From NCBI GenBank assembly GCA_051748565.1, contig JBNJHN010000057.1, positions 1 to 13,487 on the forward strand: 13,487 nucleotides of DNA, in the 5' to 3' direction. This document shows positions 7,836 to 13,487 of the stretch, piece by piece. Numbering within the stretch: position 1 is the stretch's first letter; each line of letters starts with the position of its first letter. The position numbers and the translations under genes are program-made. The notes beneath the pieces are model-generated. The model saw only the letters and a program-made list of their open reading frames with translations. It did not search any database and was not told where the DNA came from. Origin of the DNA: SKPH01 sp051748565 (GTDB lineage: Bacteria > Bacillota > Dethiobacteria > DTU022).

Positions 7836-8432
7836 TCAGGTCCGGCTTTTAAGACCTGTTTTAAAGCAGATACTGTTAATAGCTATTATTGCCAACAGGA
7901 GAGGCCTCTGGCTGAAGCCTTTAAGGGGAGAATCCTGCAAAAAACTGACACCGCAGAAAAGCACTGAGCCAAGCAGGACAAGCTGCAAAATAACATATAA
8001 ACGGGGGTTAAACTCGTTTCTAAAGCGATTAAGCATTAAGGTGCTGTAAGCCCACAGGCCGCCTTTAACAAAAACTCCACCAGTGCTGTGAATAGCATCA
8101 AACCTGTCACAGGGAAAAAGCATCAGGATAAAACCGGTCAGGACCAGGTAACCCAGTATGCGTACTGACGGATAACGCCATATGCTGCTTTCGGATATGA
8201 GGGCGAGGATTTTCTTCCAGACTAAAATATTAAATATGATGGTCGCGAAAAAGAGGATAAAGGAGACAGTATTGGGTGAACCATCCAATGCAGCCATCCT
8301 GCCCAGCCAGCTAAACGGATCCATCAACAGGGAGAAGGGTTCACTATAAAAGTGGAGAATGATTGCCAGCATAACCAGGTTGACAAGCATTGCTCCTGCA
8401 TACAATCCGGCCAGCCTCTGCAGGTTTTTCAT
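7836..8432 (-). CDS. Six-helix integral membrane protein, DUF998-like
   Basis: I do not recognise this protein with certainty. It is 198 aa with about six hydrophobic helices (roughly 7-29, 55-79, 90-107, 117-134, 145-165, 176-193) and basic ends. FPCDRFDAIHSTGG (106-119), with Asp109, Asp112, His115 and the GG pair after helix 3, resembles the conserved polar loop of the DUF998 family, whose function is unknown. The loop EPFSLLMDPFSWLGRMAALDG (about 31-51) lies after helix 1. The ATG at 8432 follows AAAGGTGA at 8 nt spacing and is preferred over GTG at 8444. It lies upstream of the MoxR gene on the same strand, but the 157-nt gap containing a separate promoter candidate argues that it is transcribed independently. 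It is divergent from the PLP enzyme gene. Confidence 0.75.
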   Translation of the reverse strand: MKNLQRLAGLYAGAMLVNLVMLAIILHFYSEPFSLLMDPFSWLGRMAALDGSPNTVSFILFFATIIFNILVWKKILALISESSIWRYPSVRILGYLVLTGFILMLFPCDRFDAIHSTGGVFVKGGLWAYSTLMLNRFRNEFNPRLYVILQLVLLGSVLFCGVSFLQDSPLKGFSQRPLLLAIIAINSICFKTGLKSRT

Positions 8433-8461
8433 GTTGGCTTTCACCTTTCCCTGCTCTCAAT

Positions 8462-8473
8462 AACAGCGCTGTT
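8462..8473. promoter_or_regulatory. Perfect 12-bp palindrome, candidate operator
   Basis: AACAGCGCTGTT is a perfect palindrome lying between the minus-strand promoter candidate at 8487-8514 and the SD of the membrane-protein gene, where a repressor could act. It is short enough to occur by chance. Confidence 0.3.
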
Positions 8474-8486
8474 TGCGCCTGTAGGT

Positions 8487-8514
8487 ATAATAATATCACT
8501 AAGATGGGGGTAAA
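8487..8514 (-). promoter_or_regulatory. Candidate promoter for the six-helix membrane protein
   Basis: On the minus strand TTTACC (complement of 8509-8514) is 16 nt upstream of TATTAT (complement of 8487-8492), matching 4 of 6 and 5 of 6 consensus bases. The leader would be about 45-50 nt. The remainder of 8445-8649 holds a GTCCCCCTG motif and the SD of the PLP enzyme; I see no clear plus-strand promoter there. Confidence 0.42.
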
Positions 8515-8649
8515 TCGATTGTCGGTTTCAAGAGCTTAACTGCTGTGATAATTACCCCGTCCCCCTGGTACATGAAGAGGATTTAAAGAGTATGGAAAGA
8601 AACTATAATGGTGCAGATAAAAATAAAAAAATAAGCTTAGGAGATTATC

Positions 8650-9846
8650 ATGACTTATAATTTTGATGAGATTATTGACCGTAAAAATTCAAACGCTTTA
8701 AGTGTCAATGGTTTTCGTGAACACATCTTTCACGCGGATTCATCCATGAAGTTCCCCTATGAGGATGATGAATTTGTAAGAATGTGGGTTGCTGATATGG
8801 AATTTGCAACGCCCCAGGTTATTATTGACGCCATCAGGGAGAGGTTGGAACACCGTATCTTTGGGTATACAAAAATATTTGGTCTTGAATATTACAACAC
8901 CTTCGTTCGCTGGACAAAAAAACGATATCAATGGCAATTTGAAAAAGATCATCTGGTAACATCCAATGGTGTTATCCCTGCTCTATACGAATTGGTCCGC
9001 TTCATCTGTAAGCCTGACGAAAAAGTTCTCTTTGTAACACCCTCTTATTCATATTTTAAACGTGCTGCTGAGATAAATCGCTGTGGGTATCTCTGTTCAG
9101 ACCTGATCAATAGCGATGGATACTATACCATTGATTATGACGATTTTGAGGCAAAAGCAAGCGACCAGAAAACAACTTTGTGCATCTTCTGCAACCCTCA
9201 TAACCCGAGCGGCCGGGTCTGGACTGTTGAAGAACTGCAAAAAGTCGGTGATATTTGCATCAATCACGATCTCTGGGTTATCTCTGATGAAATCCACTGT
9301 GATCTATTAAGAGTCGGCAGGACTCATACCCCCTTTGCTAAAATTTTTCCTGACTATGACAAAATCATTACCTGTATGGGGCCGAGTAAAACATTTAATC
9401 TAGCCGGTTTAATGATTTCCAATATAATTATTCCCAACGTAAATTTAAGAAGCGTCTGGAAAGAATACCACTATGCTTTTGAGAATCCACTCAGTATTGC
9501 TGCTTCCCAGGCAGCCTACGCTCATGGCGCTGATTGGCTGGATCACCTGCGTGTTTACCTGGATGCAAATTTTATATTTACCGGTGAATACCTGGCCAAA
9601 CAGCTTCCTGATGCAAAATACCAAATTTCAGAAGCCACATACCTGGCCTGGATTGATGTAGGCAGGTATCTGCCTGCTGAAGAAGATCTGCCGCGATTTT
9701 TTGCCAACAATGCGGGAGTCCTTCTTGAAGGTGGCAATATGTTTGTCAGGAATGCCGATGGATTTATCCGTTTGATTCTTGCATGCCCGCGCTCAAGGCT
9801 GGAAGAAGGGCTTCGCCGGATTTGTGAATCACTTAATCGCCGCTGA
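8650..9846 (+). CDS. PatB/MalY-type PLP-dependent C-S lyase/aminotransferase
   Basis: This is a fold-type I PLP enzyme of the MalY/PatB subgroup, which mostly cleaves cystathionine or cysteine conjugates to give pyruvate, ammonia and a thiol. RMWVADMEFATP (44-55) is the subgroup's N-terminal signature. TSNGVIPAL (104-112) is the phosphate-binding region. FCNPHNPSGRVW (180-191) contains the PLP-contacting Asn, ISDEIHCDL (211-219) carries Asp213 that pairs with the pyridine nitrogen, and GPSKTFNLAGL (244-254) has the Schiff-base Lys247. FIRLILACPR (372-381) supplies the carboxylate-binding Arg374. At 398 aa it is full length. The start has AGGAG nine nucleotides before the ATG. No cystathionine synthesis or sulfur-transport gene is adjacent, so its exact substrate, including a possible regulatory role as in MalY, is open. 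It stands alone between divergent and downstream units. Confidence 0.93.
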   Translation: MTYNFDEIIDRKNSNALSVNGFREHIFHADSSMKFPYEDDEFVRMWVADMEFATPQVIIDAIRERLEHRIFGYTKIFGLEYYNTFVRWTKKRYQWQFEKDHLVTSNGVIPALYELVRFICKPDEKVLFVTPSYSYFKRAAEINRCGYLCSDLINSDGYYTIDYDDFEAKASDQKTTLCIFCNPHNPSGRVWTVEELQKVGDICINHDLWVISDEIHCDLLRVGRTHTPFAKIFPDYDKIITCMGPSKTFNLAGLMISNIIIPNVNLRSVWKEYHYAFENPLSIAASQAAYAHGADWLDHLRVYLDANFIFTGEYLAKQLPDAKYQISEATYLAWIDVGRYLPAEEDLPRFFANNAGVLLEGGNMFVRNADGFIRLILACPRSRLEEGLRRICESLNRR

Positions 9847-9880
9847 CAGAAATGGCATAGCGACTCAATTGTCAGTTAAC

Positions 9881-9909
9881 TTGCCAATTAAGTGAAAGTA
9901 TAGTATAAT
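9881..9909 (+). promoter_or_regulatory. Strong sigma-A-type promoter upstream of the dodecin unit
   Basis: TTGCCA (9881-9886) is followed after 17 nt by a perfect TATAAT (9904-9909). Transcription from about 9916 would give a leader of nearly 290 nt before the dodecin ATG at 10203. It lies 35 nt past the PLP enzyme stop, with no terminator between them. Confidence 0.6.
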
Positions 9910-10202
9910 TAATTAAAATCGATAAAATTAATAATAAGTTATAGCCACAGAATAGTTAACACGATTGGCGTGATTGACCTTCCTTTGCAGAATCCGAAAA
10001 ACCTATAATACTGCAAGCATTGCTCCTTTTAAAATCCTTACGTCTCGAGTGGATTGAAACATTTTCATAACTTAGCGTTTTGAAAAGCTGTGCTGTATTG
10101 ATTGTTGACTACTTATTTAGCGATGTAATTGTGTGAGTTTGGGAAATATATTGTACTTTAAATCTATCTTGTTTGAAATAAATTATGGAAGGGGGTTTTT
10201 GA
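9910..10202 (+). other. Long noncoding leader before the dodecin gene
   Basis: This 293-nt AT-rich stretch has no credible ORF. It contains short possible hairpins (CACG-ATTGG-CGTG near 9960-9972 and GCAA-GCA-TTGC near 10013-10023) and a CRISPR-repeat-like element at 10037-10060. No known riboswitch class is recognisable. It could be a regulatory leader, an unannotated small RNA, or spacer with a second promoter closer to the gene that I cannot identify. Confidence 0.4.
10037..10060 (+). repeat. Solitary CRISPR-repeat-like sequence
   Basis: The segment ends in GTGGATTGAAAC, the 3' end typical of type I-C and related CRISPR repeats, preceded by TACGTCTCGA, which can fold only weakly. There is one copy: no second repeat or spacer lies within the window and no cas gene is present. 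It may be a relic of a lost array or a chance match. Confidence 0.25.
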
Positions 10203-10409
10203 ATGACTGTAGTAAAAGTAACCGAACTGGTTGGTATTTCAAATGAAAGCTGGGAAGATGCTGCTAAAAATGCGTTAAAAGATGCCTCTAAAACCATTGA
10301 TAACATAACAGGTATAGAGGTATTAAGCAACACAGCCAGGGTTAAGGATGGGGAATTAACCGAGTACAGGTCAACTATTAAAATTGCCTTTGGCCTAACA
10401 GACCGTTAA
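10203..10409 (+). CDS. Dodecin family protein
   Basis: Dodecins are 65-75-aa proteins that assemble into hollow dodecamers which bind and buffer flavins. This 68-aa protein has the standard layout: VVKVTELVGIS (3-13), the helix SWEDAAKNALKDASKTI (16-32), then the strands GIEVLSNTARVKDGELTEYR and STIKIAFGL. In the structurally known halobacterial and Thermus dodecins a tryptophan just before the (F/A)EV strand stacks on the flavin ring; by alignment that residue is Gly37 here. The protein may therefore bind flavin differently, weakly, or not at all, or bind another ligand such as CoA. A GGAAGGGGG SD lies before the ATG. It is the first gene of a two-gene unit with the coiled-coil protein 39 nt downstream. 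Confidence 0.9.
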   Translation: MTVVKVTELVGISNESWEDAAKNALKDASKTIDNITGIEVLSNTARVKDGELTEYRSTIKIAFGLTDR

Positions 10410-10448
10410 GACATATGAGGCAGATTTAAAAAATAGGAGGAATCTAGA

Positions 10449-10739
10449 ATGAGTGAAAAAGAGCTTTATCGTAAGAAAATGCAGGCTCAGCTGGATGAGT
10501 GGAAGGCAGAGCTTGACAAACTAAAGGCAAAAGCAAAAAAGGAAGATGCCGATGCCAAACTTAAAGCAGATGATAAGATTAAAGAACTTGAAGGCAAAAT
10601 CGAAGAAGGACAAAATAAACTTAATGAACTTAAAGAGACAAGCGATGATGCCTGGGAATCACTTAAAGGTGGTATAGATTCTGCCTGGGAATCATTAAAA
10701 TCAGGTTTTGATGATGCTATTTCAAAATATAGAGAATAA
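10449..10739 (+). CDS. Small charged coiled-coil protein, sll1863-like
   Basis: The 96-aa protein is almost wholly charged and helical: a Lys/Glu-rich coiled coil (about 1-65) followed by an 11-residue repeat, DDAWESLKGGI then DSAWESLKSGF then a degenerate DDAISKYRE. It has no membrane helix or signal peptide. The pattern matches the widespread bacterial coiled-coil family that includes Synechocystis sll1863, reported as stress-induced, whose molecular role is unknown. The amphipathic Trp-containing repeats suggest membrane-surface or protein binding, but that is inference. The ATG has a perfect AGGAGG SD. It directly follows the dodecin gene and is followed by a strong terminator, so it ends the transcript. 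Confidence 0.8.
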   Translation: MSEKELYRKKMQAQLDEWKAELDKLKAKAKKEDADAKLKADDKIKELEGKIEEGQNKLNELKETSDDAWESLKGGIDSAWESLKSGFDDAISKYRE

Positions 10740-10795
10740 AAATCTTATCGACCTTGTTTGAATAATACCGGTCTAAGGGTTTAGAAACTGCCAGG

Positions 10796-10840
10796 GAGTC
10801 TTGATCTCTTCTAATCAAGGCTCTTTTCTTTTTTATTTAT
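10796..10840 (+). terminator. Rho-independent terminator of the dodecin unit
   Basis: GAGTCTTGAT (10796-10805) pairs with ATCAAGGCTC (10814-10823), a 10-bp stem with one G-T pair and an 8-nt loop, followed by TTTTCTTTTTTATTT. It lies 57 nt past the coiled-coil gene. There is no T tract on the other side, so it acts only on plus-strand transcripts. Confidence 0.9.
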
Positions 10841-10904
10841 CACCGGAAATAGGCTTGCAGGTGAGATGTAAAAAAGCCTTATTAATAAAGCGAATATTAT
10901 ATAT

Positions 10905-11420
10905 TTAAGTCCTTTGGCGCGGCATTAATAAGCTGGCTATTAAGGTCAGATCTTTTTCCAGTTGAATATATAGCAGATCAAGATTATCGATCATTTTTTT
11001 AATCCTTGAAGAAGAAAGAGTGGAGCAGTGATGATGGAAATTGCGATAAAGGCTGAGGTAGTCTGTCAGTAAAGAAGCAGTTTCGTAGGATAAGACCGGC
11101 GGTCTTTTGTCCGGCACCGGGCTTTCCATCAATTTTATCAGGCGTTCATGCCAGTCCAGGCTTGCCGGCACCCATTTATCTGTAACCCTGGCGATATGCA
11201 GCAGGCAATCCTCGGTCAAAAGGTAAAAATCATAAAGGCAGCTGCCCAGGTAGAGCAGCCGGTATTTATCGGAATGAGGAAGCAATTCTTTTTCTTCTGA
11301 AAGCATTCTGGCGATTATTTTCATTTCTGCAAGACTACTGTTTATTACTAGGCAAGTTTTCTCAAGACTTTGCCTGGATGGAGCAGATGAGCTGTGTTTA
11401 AATCTACCAATGTCTAACAT
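10905..11420 (-). CDS. HEPN/HepT-like protein (possible toxin ribonuclease)
   Basis: This 171-aa all-helical protein resembles the HepT-like branch of the HEPN superfamily, whose active members are RNases forming toxin-antitoxin modules with MNT nucleotidyltransferases. Supporting features are LYDFYLLTEDCLLHIARVTD (62-81) then VPASLDWHERLIKLM (84-98), RPPVLSYETASLL (106-118), and RNFHHHC (126-132), which fits the HEPN Rx4-6H motif as Arg126-x4-His131. A basic tail RIKKMIDN follows. In the relatives I recall, an aromatic residue after the His-Ala pair is typical; here His-Cys is found, so RNase activity is uncertain. The ATG at 11420 has GGGGAGGA upstream. No MNT-type gene is adjacent. The preceding same-strand gene encodes an unrecognised 58-aa protein 67 nt away, and both lie downstream of an ArsR-type regulator. 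Confidence 0.68.
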   Translation of the reverse strand: MLDIGRFKHSSSAPSRQSLEKTCLVINSSLAEMKIIARMLSEEKELLPHSDKYRLLYLGSCLYDFYLLTEDCLLHIARVTDKWVPASLDWHERLIKLMESPVPDKRPPVLSYETASLLTDYLSLYRNFHHHCSTLSSSRIKKMIDNLDLLYIQLEKDLTLIASLLMPRQRT

Positions 11421-11487
11421 TTAGTCCTCCCCGGAGCCGCTCATCTTTATTATATCCTAACTACTGCATCTAATTTGACCGTTAATT

Positions 11488-11664
11488 CTATTTGAACAAG
11501 AAGTAGCGAAGCCGGTTTGCCTCAATATTATTTTCTAAAGCGGCGATATTGTTTTGCCTGTTCAACTCCACGTTTAGGTTTACATAATTTGCAGCAAAAT
11601 TTTCCTTCTGCACCTTTACTCTAAAGGAAACATGGCGATAGGGGATTTTCACTGTAAATTCCAT
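11488..11664 (-). CDS. 58-aa protein of unknown function
   Basis: I do not recognise this protein. Support for it as a gene is the AGGAGG SD eight nucleotides before the ATG at 11664, and its position 32 nt after the regulator stop and before the HEPN gene on the same strand. Residues 1-35 alternate polar and hydrophobic, as in a beta-hairpin or sheet (FTVKIPYRHVSFRVKV, YVNLNVEL). The rest is Asn- and Glu-rich and probably helical, ending in the basic-aromatic RLRYFLFK. It has no cysteine, signal peptide or membrane helix. A longer reading from GTG 11682 would consume the SD and is rejected. It could be a small partner of the HEPN protein, but nothing in the sequence proves that. Confidence 0.6.
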   Translation of the reverse strand: MEFTVKIPYRHVSFRVKVQKENFAANYVNLNVELNRQNNIAALENNIEANRLRYFLFK

Positions 11665-11696
11665 TCTATTTTCCTCCTCCACTCCAAAGTGGTGTT

Positions 11697-12653
11697 TTAT
11701 AGATCTTTAATGGTTGCTGATGCCTCTTTGTCATCCGGCTGCATAATAAAATCCTTGATAACTTCACTGGTCTCGTTTAGTGTATTTAAGCGAAGGCTGT
11801 AGCTAATTGAATCGTTTTCTGCGATATGCACCCGGATCAAGCCTGCTGCCCGTAATGAGGCCATATGGTAGTGTACTGTACTTTTAGAAATCCCAAGGAA
11901 TGAAACCACTTTCATGAAAGAACTCTCCCCCCGGGCCAGGTGTCGCATGATTTTAAGCCTGTTACTGTCGCAAAGAGCTGAGGTGAGGCGTAACAATTTT
12001 GGCGAGGGTTCCCCGGGAACCGGTTCAGTATCTACCGGATAGTGAACTATGAAAAGGTCTTTTTTCAGCGCATAAATGTTGAAAGGCCGACCGTGGTATT
12101 GCGGTACGAGGAAAACCAGGGTTTTCTCTTTCAGGTTTTCCAATCTGACGCCTCCGGTAAGCTGTTCAATTAAGTCCTGCGGCTGTATATTCCGGGCCAG
12201 ATTATGTTTGTCCCGGGCTTCTTCAGCAAGCATCTTAATTATATTCGGATCAAAAGTGTTGAAATATGATTTTTCCCATTCCTTCATTATCTTATTGATC
12301 AAAGCCATTTTTTCAAGATTTGGTAAAAAATCTTGTAAAAGCATCGGTGTAAGTGATGTATGCTCAGCCAGCTCACCGATGCTCATCTTATTTAACCAGG
12401 CACAAAACTCCTCAAAGGTGTCGAATGACTGATCGGAAAAAACCACCATCAACTCAACTATATCCGAGAGGCTTTTTTTAATGCTCTTATTTTGCATCTG
12501 TTTGAACAGGTCCGGATTCAATTGTTTTTTTATCTCATTGGCCCATTCAGTGCCCATCTCGCTGTTCCGAAGCATGGTTTTATCGAAAAAAACAATCAGG
12601 CTTGTTGCCAGTTCATAAATTGGTTTAAAGGATACCTTGATTTTGCTTTCCAT
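11697..12653 (-). CDS. ArsR-type transcriptional regulator with a large N-terminal domain
   Basis: The C-terminal third (about 214-290) is a winged helix-turn-helix of the ArsR/HTH_20 type: KLLRLTSALCDSNRLKIMRHL, then SSFMKVVSFLGISKSTVHYHMASLRAAGLI, with the recognition helix at 256-271, and the wing RVHIAENDSISYSL. The first 200 residues form a mostly helical region of unknown ligand, like the DUF5937-containing regulators often found beside ABC transporters. The family's classic metal-binding cysteine motif is absent, so a metal sensor is unlikely. At 318 aa it is about three times the size of a minimal ArsR. ATG 12653 has AAAGGTGA five nucleotides upstream; a longer frame from 12704 starts inside the promoter and is rejected. 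An inverted repeat at its promoter suggests autoregulation. It lies 149 nt downstream of the ABC permease gene on the same strand. Confidence 0.85.
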   Translation of the reverse strand: MESKIKVSFKPIYELATSLIVFFDKTMLRNSEMGTEWANEIKKQLNPDLFKQMQNKSIKKSLSDIVELMVVFSDQSFDTFEEFCAWLNKMSIGELAEHTSLTPMLLQDFLPNLEKMALINKIMKEWEKSYFNTFDPNIIKMLAEEARDKHNLARNIQPQDLIEQLTGGVRLENLKEKTLVFLVPQYHGRPFNIYALKKDLFIVHYPVDTEPVPGEPSPKLLRLTSALCDSNRLKIMRHLARGESSFMKVVSFLGISKSTVHYHMASLRAAGLIRVHIAENDSISYSLRLNTLNETSEVIKDFIMQPDDKEASATIKDL

Positions 12654-12668
12654 TAAGTTCACCTTTTT

Positions 12669-12690
12669 TAGAACTATTATTGTAGTTCTA
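12669..12690 (-). promoter_or_regulatory. Perfect inverted repeat, probable operator of the ArsR-type regulator
   Basis: TAGAACTA (12669-12676) and TAGTTCTA (12683-12690) are exact inverted copies around a 6-nt centre. They abut the downstream edge of the -10 box and cover the expected start site, so a bound winged-helix dimer would block transcription. Confidence 0.7.
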
Positions 12691-12718
12691 TAATAATCGA
12701 ACACATCTTTCTTGTCAA
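12690..12718 (-). promoter_or_regulatory. Strong sigma-A-type promoter of the ArsR-type regulator
   Basis: On the minus strand a perfect TTGACA (complement of 12713-12718) is 17 nt upstream of TATTAT (complement of 12690-12695). The start point would fall near 12683, leaving a leader of about 30 nt that includes the SD and half of the inverted repeat. It reads into the regulator, the 58-aa gene and the HEPN gene. Confidence 0.82.
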
Positions 12719-12802
12719 GACTTTTTTTGCCCGCACATAAAAAAAATTTTTAACACTTCTTTTTCAGAAAGTTATTGCACTTTAAGCTCTTATGTTAATT
12801 AA

Positions 12803-13487
12803 TTAATATGAGGATTCCATATCGATAAGGCCTTTTTCTTTGGCCCGGTGAAGGCTCCAGCTGTAAAATTTTGAACTGAAAAAAACCAGGAAGATACTAA
12901 AGGCGAGCAGAATCAAGAGTAGAGAGCTGTTGGAAAATTCAGCAAATGTGGGGAATATGACTGCTTGCGGACCCAGAAGGGCCCGCCGCGCCGCTTCAAG
13001 CCAGTATGTTACCGGAAAAAGAAACCCAATCGGCCTGAGTGCTGCGGGAAGAGTATCCAGGGGGAAGATGGCTCCGGAGAAAAGGAAAAGAGCTCCACCG
13101 ACAGCGTCTCCCAAAGACCAGAAGTGGCGGGCCATCATCATAGTCAGGGATCCTAGCAGGAGACCGAGGGAAGCCAGGGAGATTATTCCCAATATTGAAC
13201 TGACCAAAAAGAGCGGCCATTGAATTGAGGCTATTTCAACGGGAAGCTGGAAGAAGACTTTTCCAAAGGTGATGATTATTACAACTGCGATTGCGGCAAC
13301 GATCAGCTTGGCAACACCACGTCCCAGCAGGTAGTAATAACCGTTCATCGGTGTCGTGTGAAGCTGACGCAGGGTTTGATAGTGTTCTCGGTCGTCAATC
13401 ACTGCCCAGCTGACACCGGTGATAACCTGTCCAACAAGAATGTAAAGAGCGTTTCCCAGGTATATATAAGCAAAGATAGGTTCCTGC
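12803..13487 (-). CDS. ABC-2 type transporter permease, 5' end beyond the window
   Basis: This is the membrane subunit of an ABC-2 exporter of the multidrug/antibiotic/polysaccharide type. The frame stays open to the window edge, so 227 C-terminal residues are visible and the start is missing; a GTG at 13402 is internal. Visible features are IFAYIYLGNALYILVGQVI, the cytoplasmic segment DDREHYQTLRQLHTTPMNGYY, which matches the coupling-helix region, then about five helices, with FSGAIFPLDTLPAALRPI before a conserved PVTYWLEAARRALLG segment, and a last helix followed by a basic tail. The ATP-binding subunit should lie upstream, outside the window. It is followed by the ArsR-type regulator, which may control this exporter in response to its substrate, though the regulator has its own promoter. 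No clear terminator lies between them. Confidence 0.88.
   Translation of the reverse strand, partial: QEPIFAYIYLGNALYILVGQVITGVSWAVIDDREHYQTLRQLHTTPMNGYYYLLGRGVAKLIVAAIAVVIIITFGKVFFQLPVEIASIQWPLFLVSSILGIISLASLGLLLGSLTMMMARHFWSLGDAVGGALFLFSGAIFPLDTLPAALRPIGFLFPVTYWLEAARRALLGPQAVIFPTFAEFSNSSLLLILLAFSIFLVFFSSKFYSWSLHRAKEKGLIDMESSY

Noticed and set aside
8445..8649. Possible SAM or T-box riboswitch before the PLP sulfur-type enzyme
   Set aside because: The 205-nt gap lacks recognisable conserved cores or an antiterminator/terminator pair.
10851..10879. Inverted repeat AGGCTT/AAGCCT past the HEPN gene
   Set aside because: Six-base arms with a 17-nt loop and no T tract on the minus strand; insufficient as a terminator.
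12076..12432. 118-aa plus-strand ORF
   Set aside because: Antisense shadow inside the ArsR-type regulator; Ser/Cys-rich composition and no SD.
12654..12704. N-terminal extension of the ArsR-type regulator
   Set aside because: The extra codons lie within the leader, the inverted repeat and the -10 box; ATG 12653 has a good SD.

Overview
The window looks like a chromosomal segment of a low-to-mid GC Firmicute, probably an anaerobic member of the Clostridia. The signs are strong purine-rich Shine-Dalgarno (SD) sequences before nearly every gene, one SD-supported TTG start, sigma-A type promoters with AT-rich spacers, a hairpin-plus-T-tract terminator, and a gene set common in that group: a DegV protein, a DUF2007 zinc-ribbon protein, a lysine 2,3-aminomutase relative, a dodecin and an ABC-2 permease. 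The assignment is inferred from these traits; there is no rRNA or other marker gene. No phage, transposase, tRNA or complete CRISPR array is visible.

Layout. 1-296 is noncoding, with a 14-bp tandem repeat and a weak promoter. 297-2310 (+) holds a radical SAM aminomutase homologue and a membrane-anchored cyclophilin. 2322-3625 (-) holds a YccF-type membrane protein and a DegV protein. 3841-5534 (+) holds a zinc-ribbon/DUF2007 protein and an unusual fusion of a class I glutamine-amidotransferase-like (peptidase S51-like) domain to a cysteinyl-tRNA-synthetase-type C-terminal tail. 5587-8432 (-) holds a CoxE-like VWA protein, its MoxR-type AAA+ partner and a six-helix membrane protein. 8650-9846 (+) is a PatB/MalY-type PLP enzyme. 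9881-10840 (+) is a compact unit: strong promoter, leader of nearly 300 nt, dodecin, coiled-coil stress-type protein, terminator. 10905-13487 (-) holds a HEPN/HepT-like protein, a 58-aa orphan protein, an ArsR-type regulator with a large N-terminal domain, and an ABC-2 permease cut by the window edge.

How genes work together. The MoxR ATPase and VWA protein form the classic chaperone-like pair (ATPase first, 25-nt gap). Dodecin and the coiled-coil protein share one transcript. The ArsR-type regulator has a TTGACA-17-TATTAT promoter with a perfect 8-bp inverted repeat just downstream of the -10 box. It appears autoregulated, and the small protein and HEPN protein follow it on the same strand.

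Most of the window is ordinary. The items most worth a second look are the amidotransferase-like/CysS-tail fusion, the HEPN protein without a recognisable MNT antitoxin, the aminomutase with neither the lysine- nor the glutamate-type specificity residues, the dodecin lacking the flavin-stacking tryptophan, and the long leader in front of the dodecin unit. Comparisons with reference proteins are from memory and were not computed.
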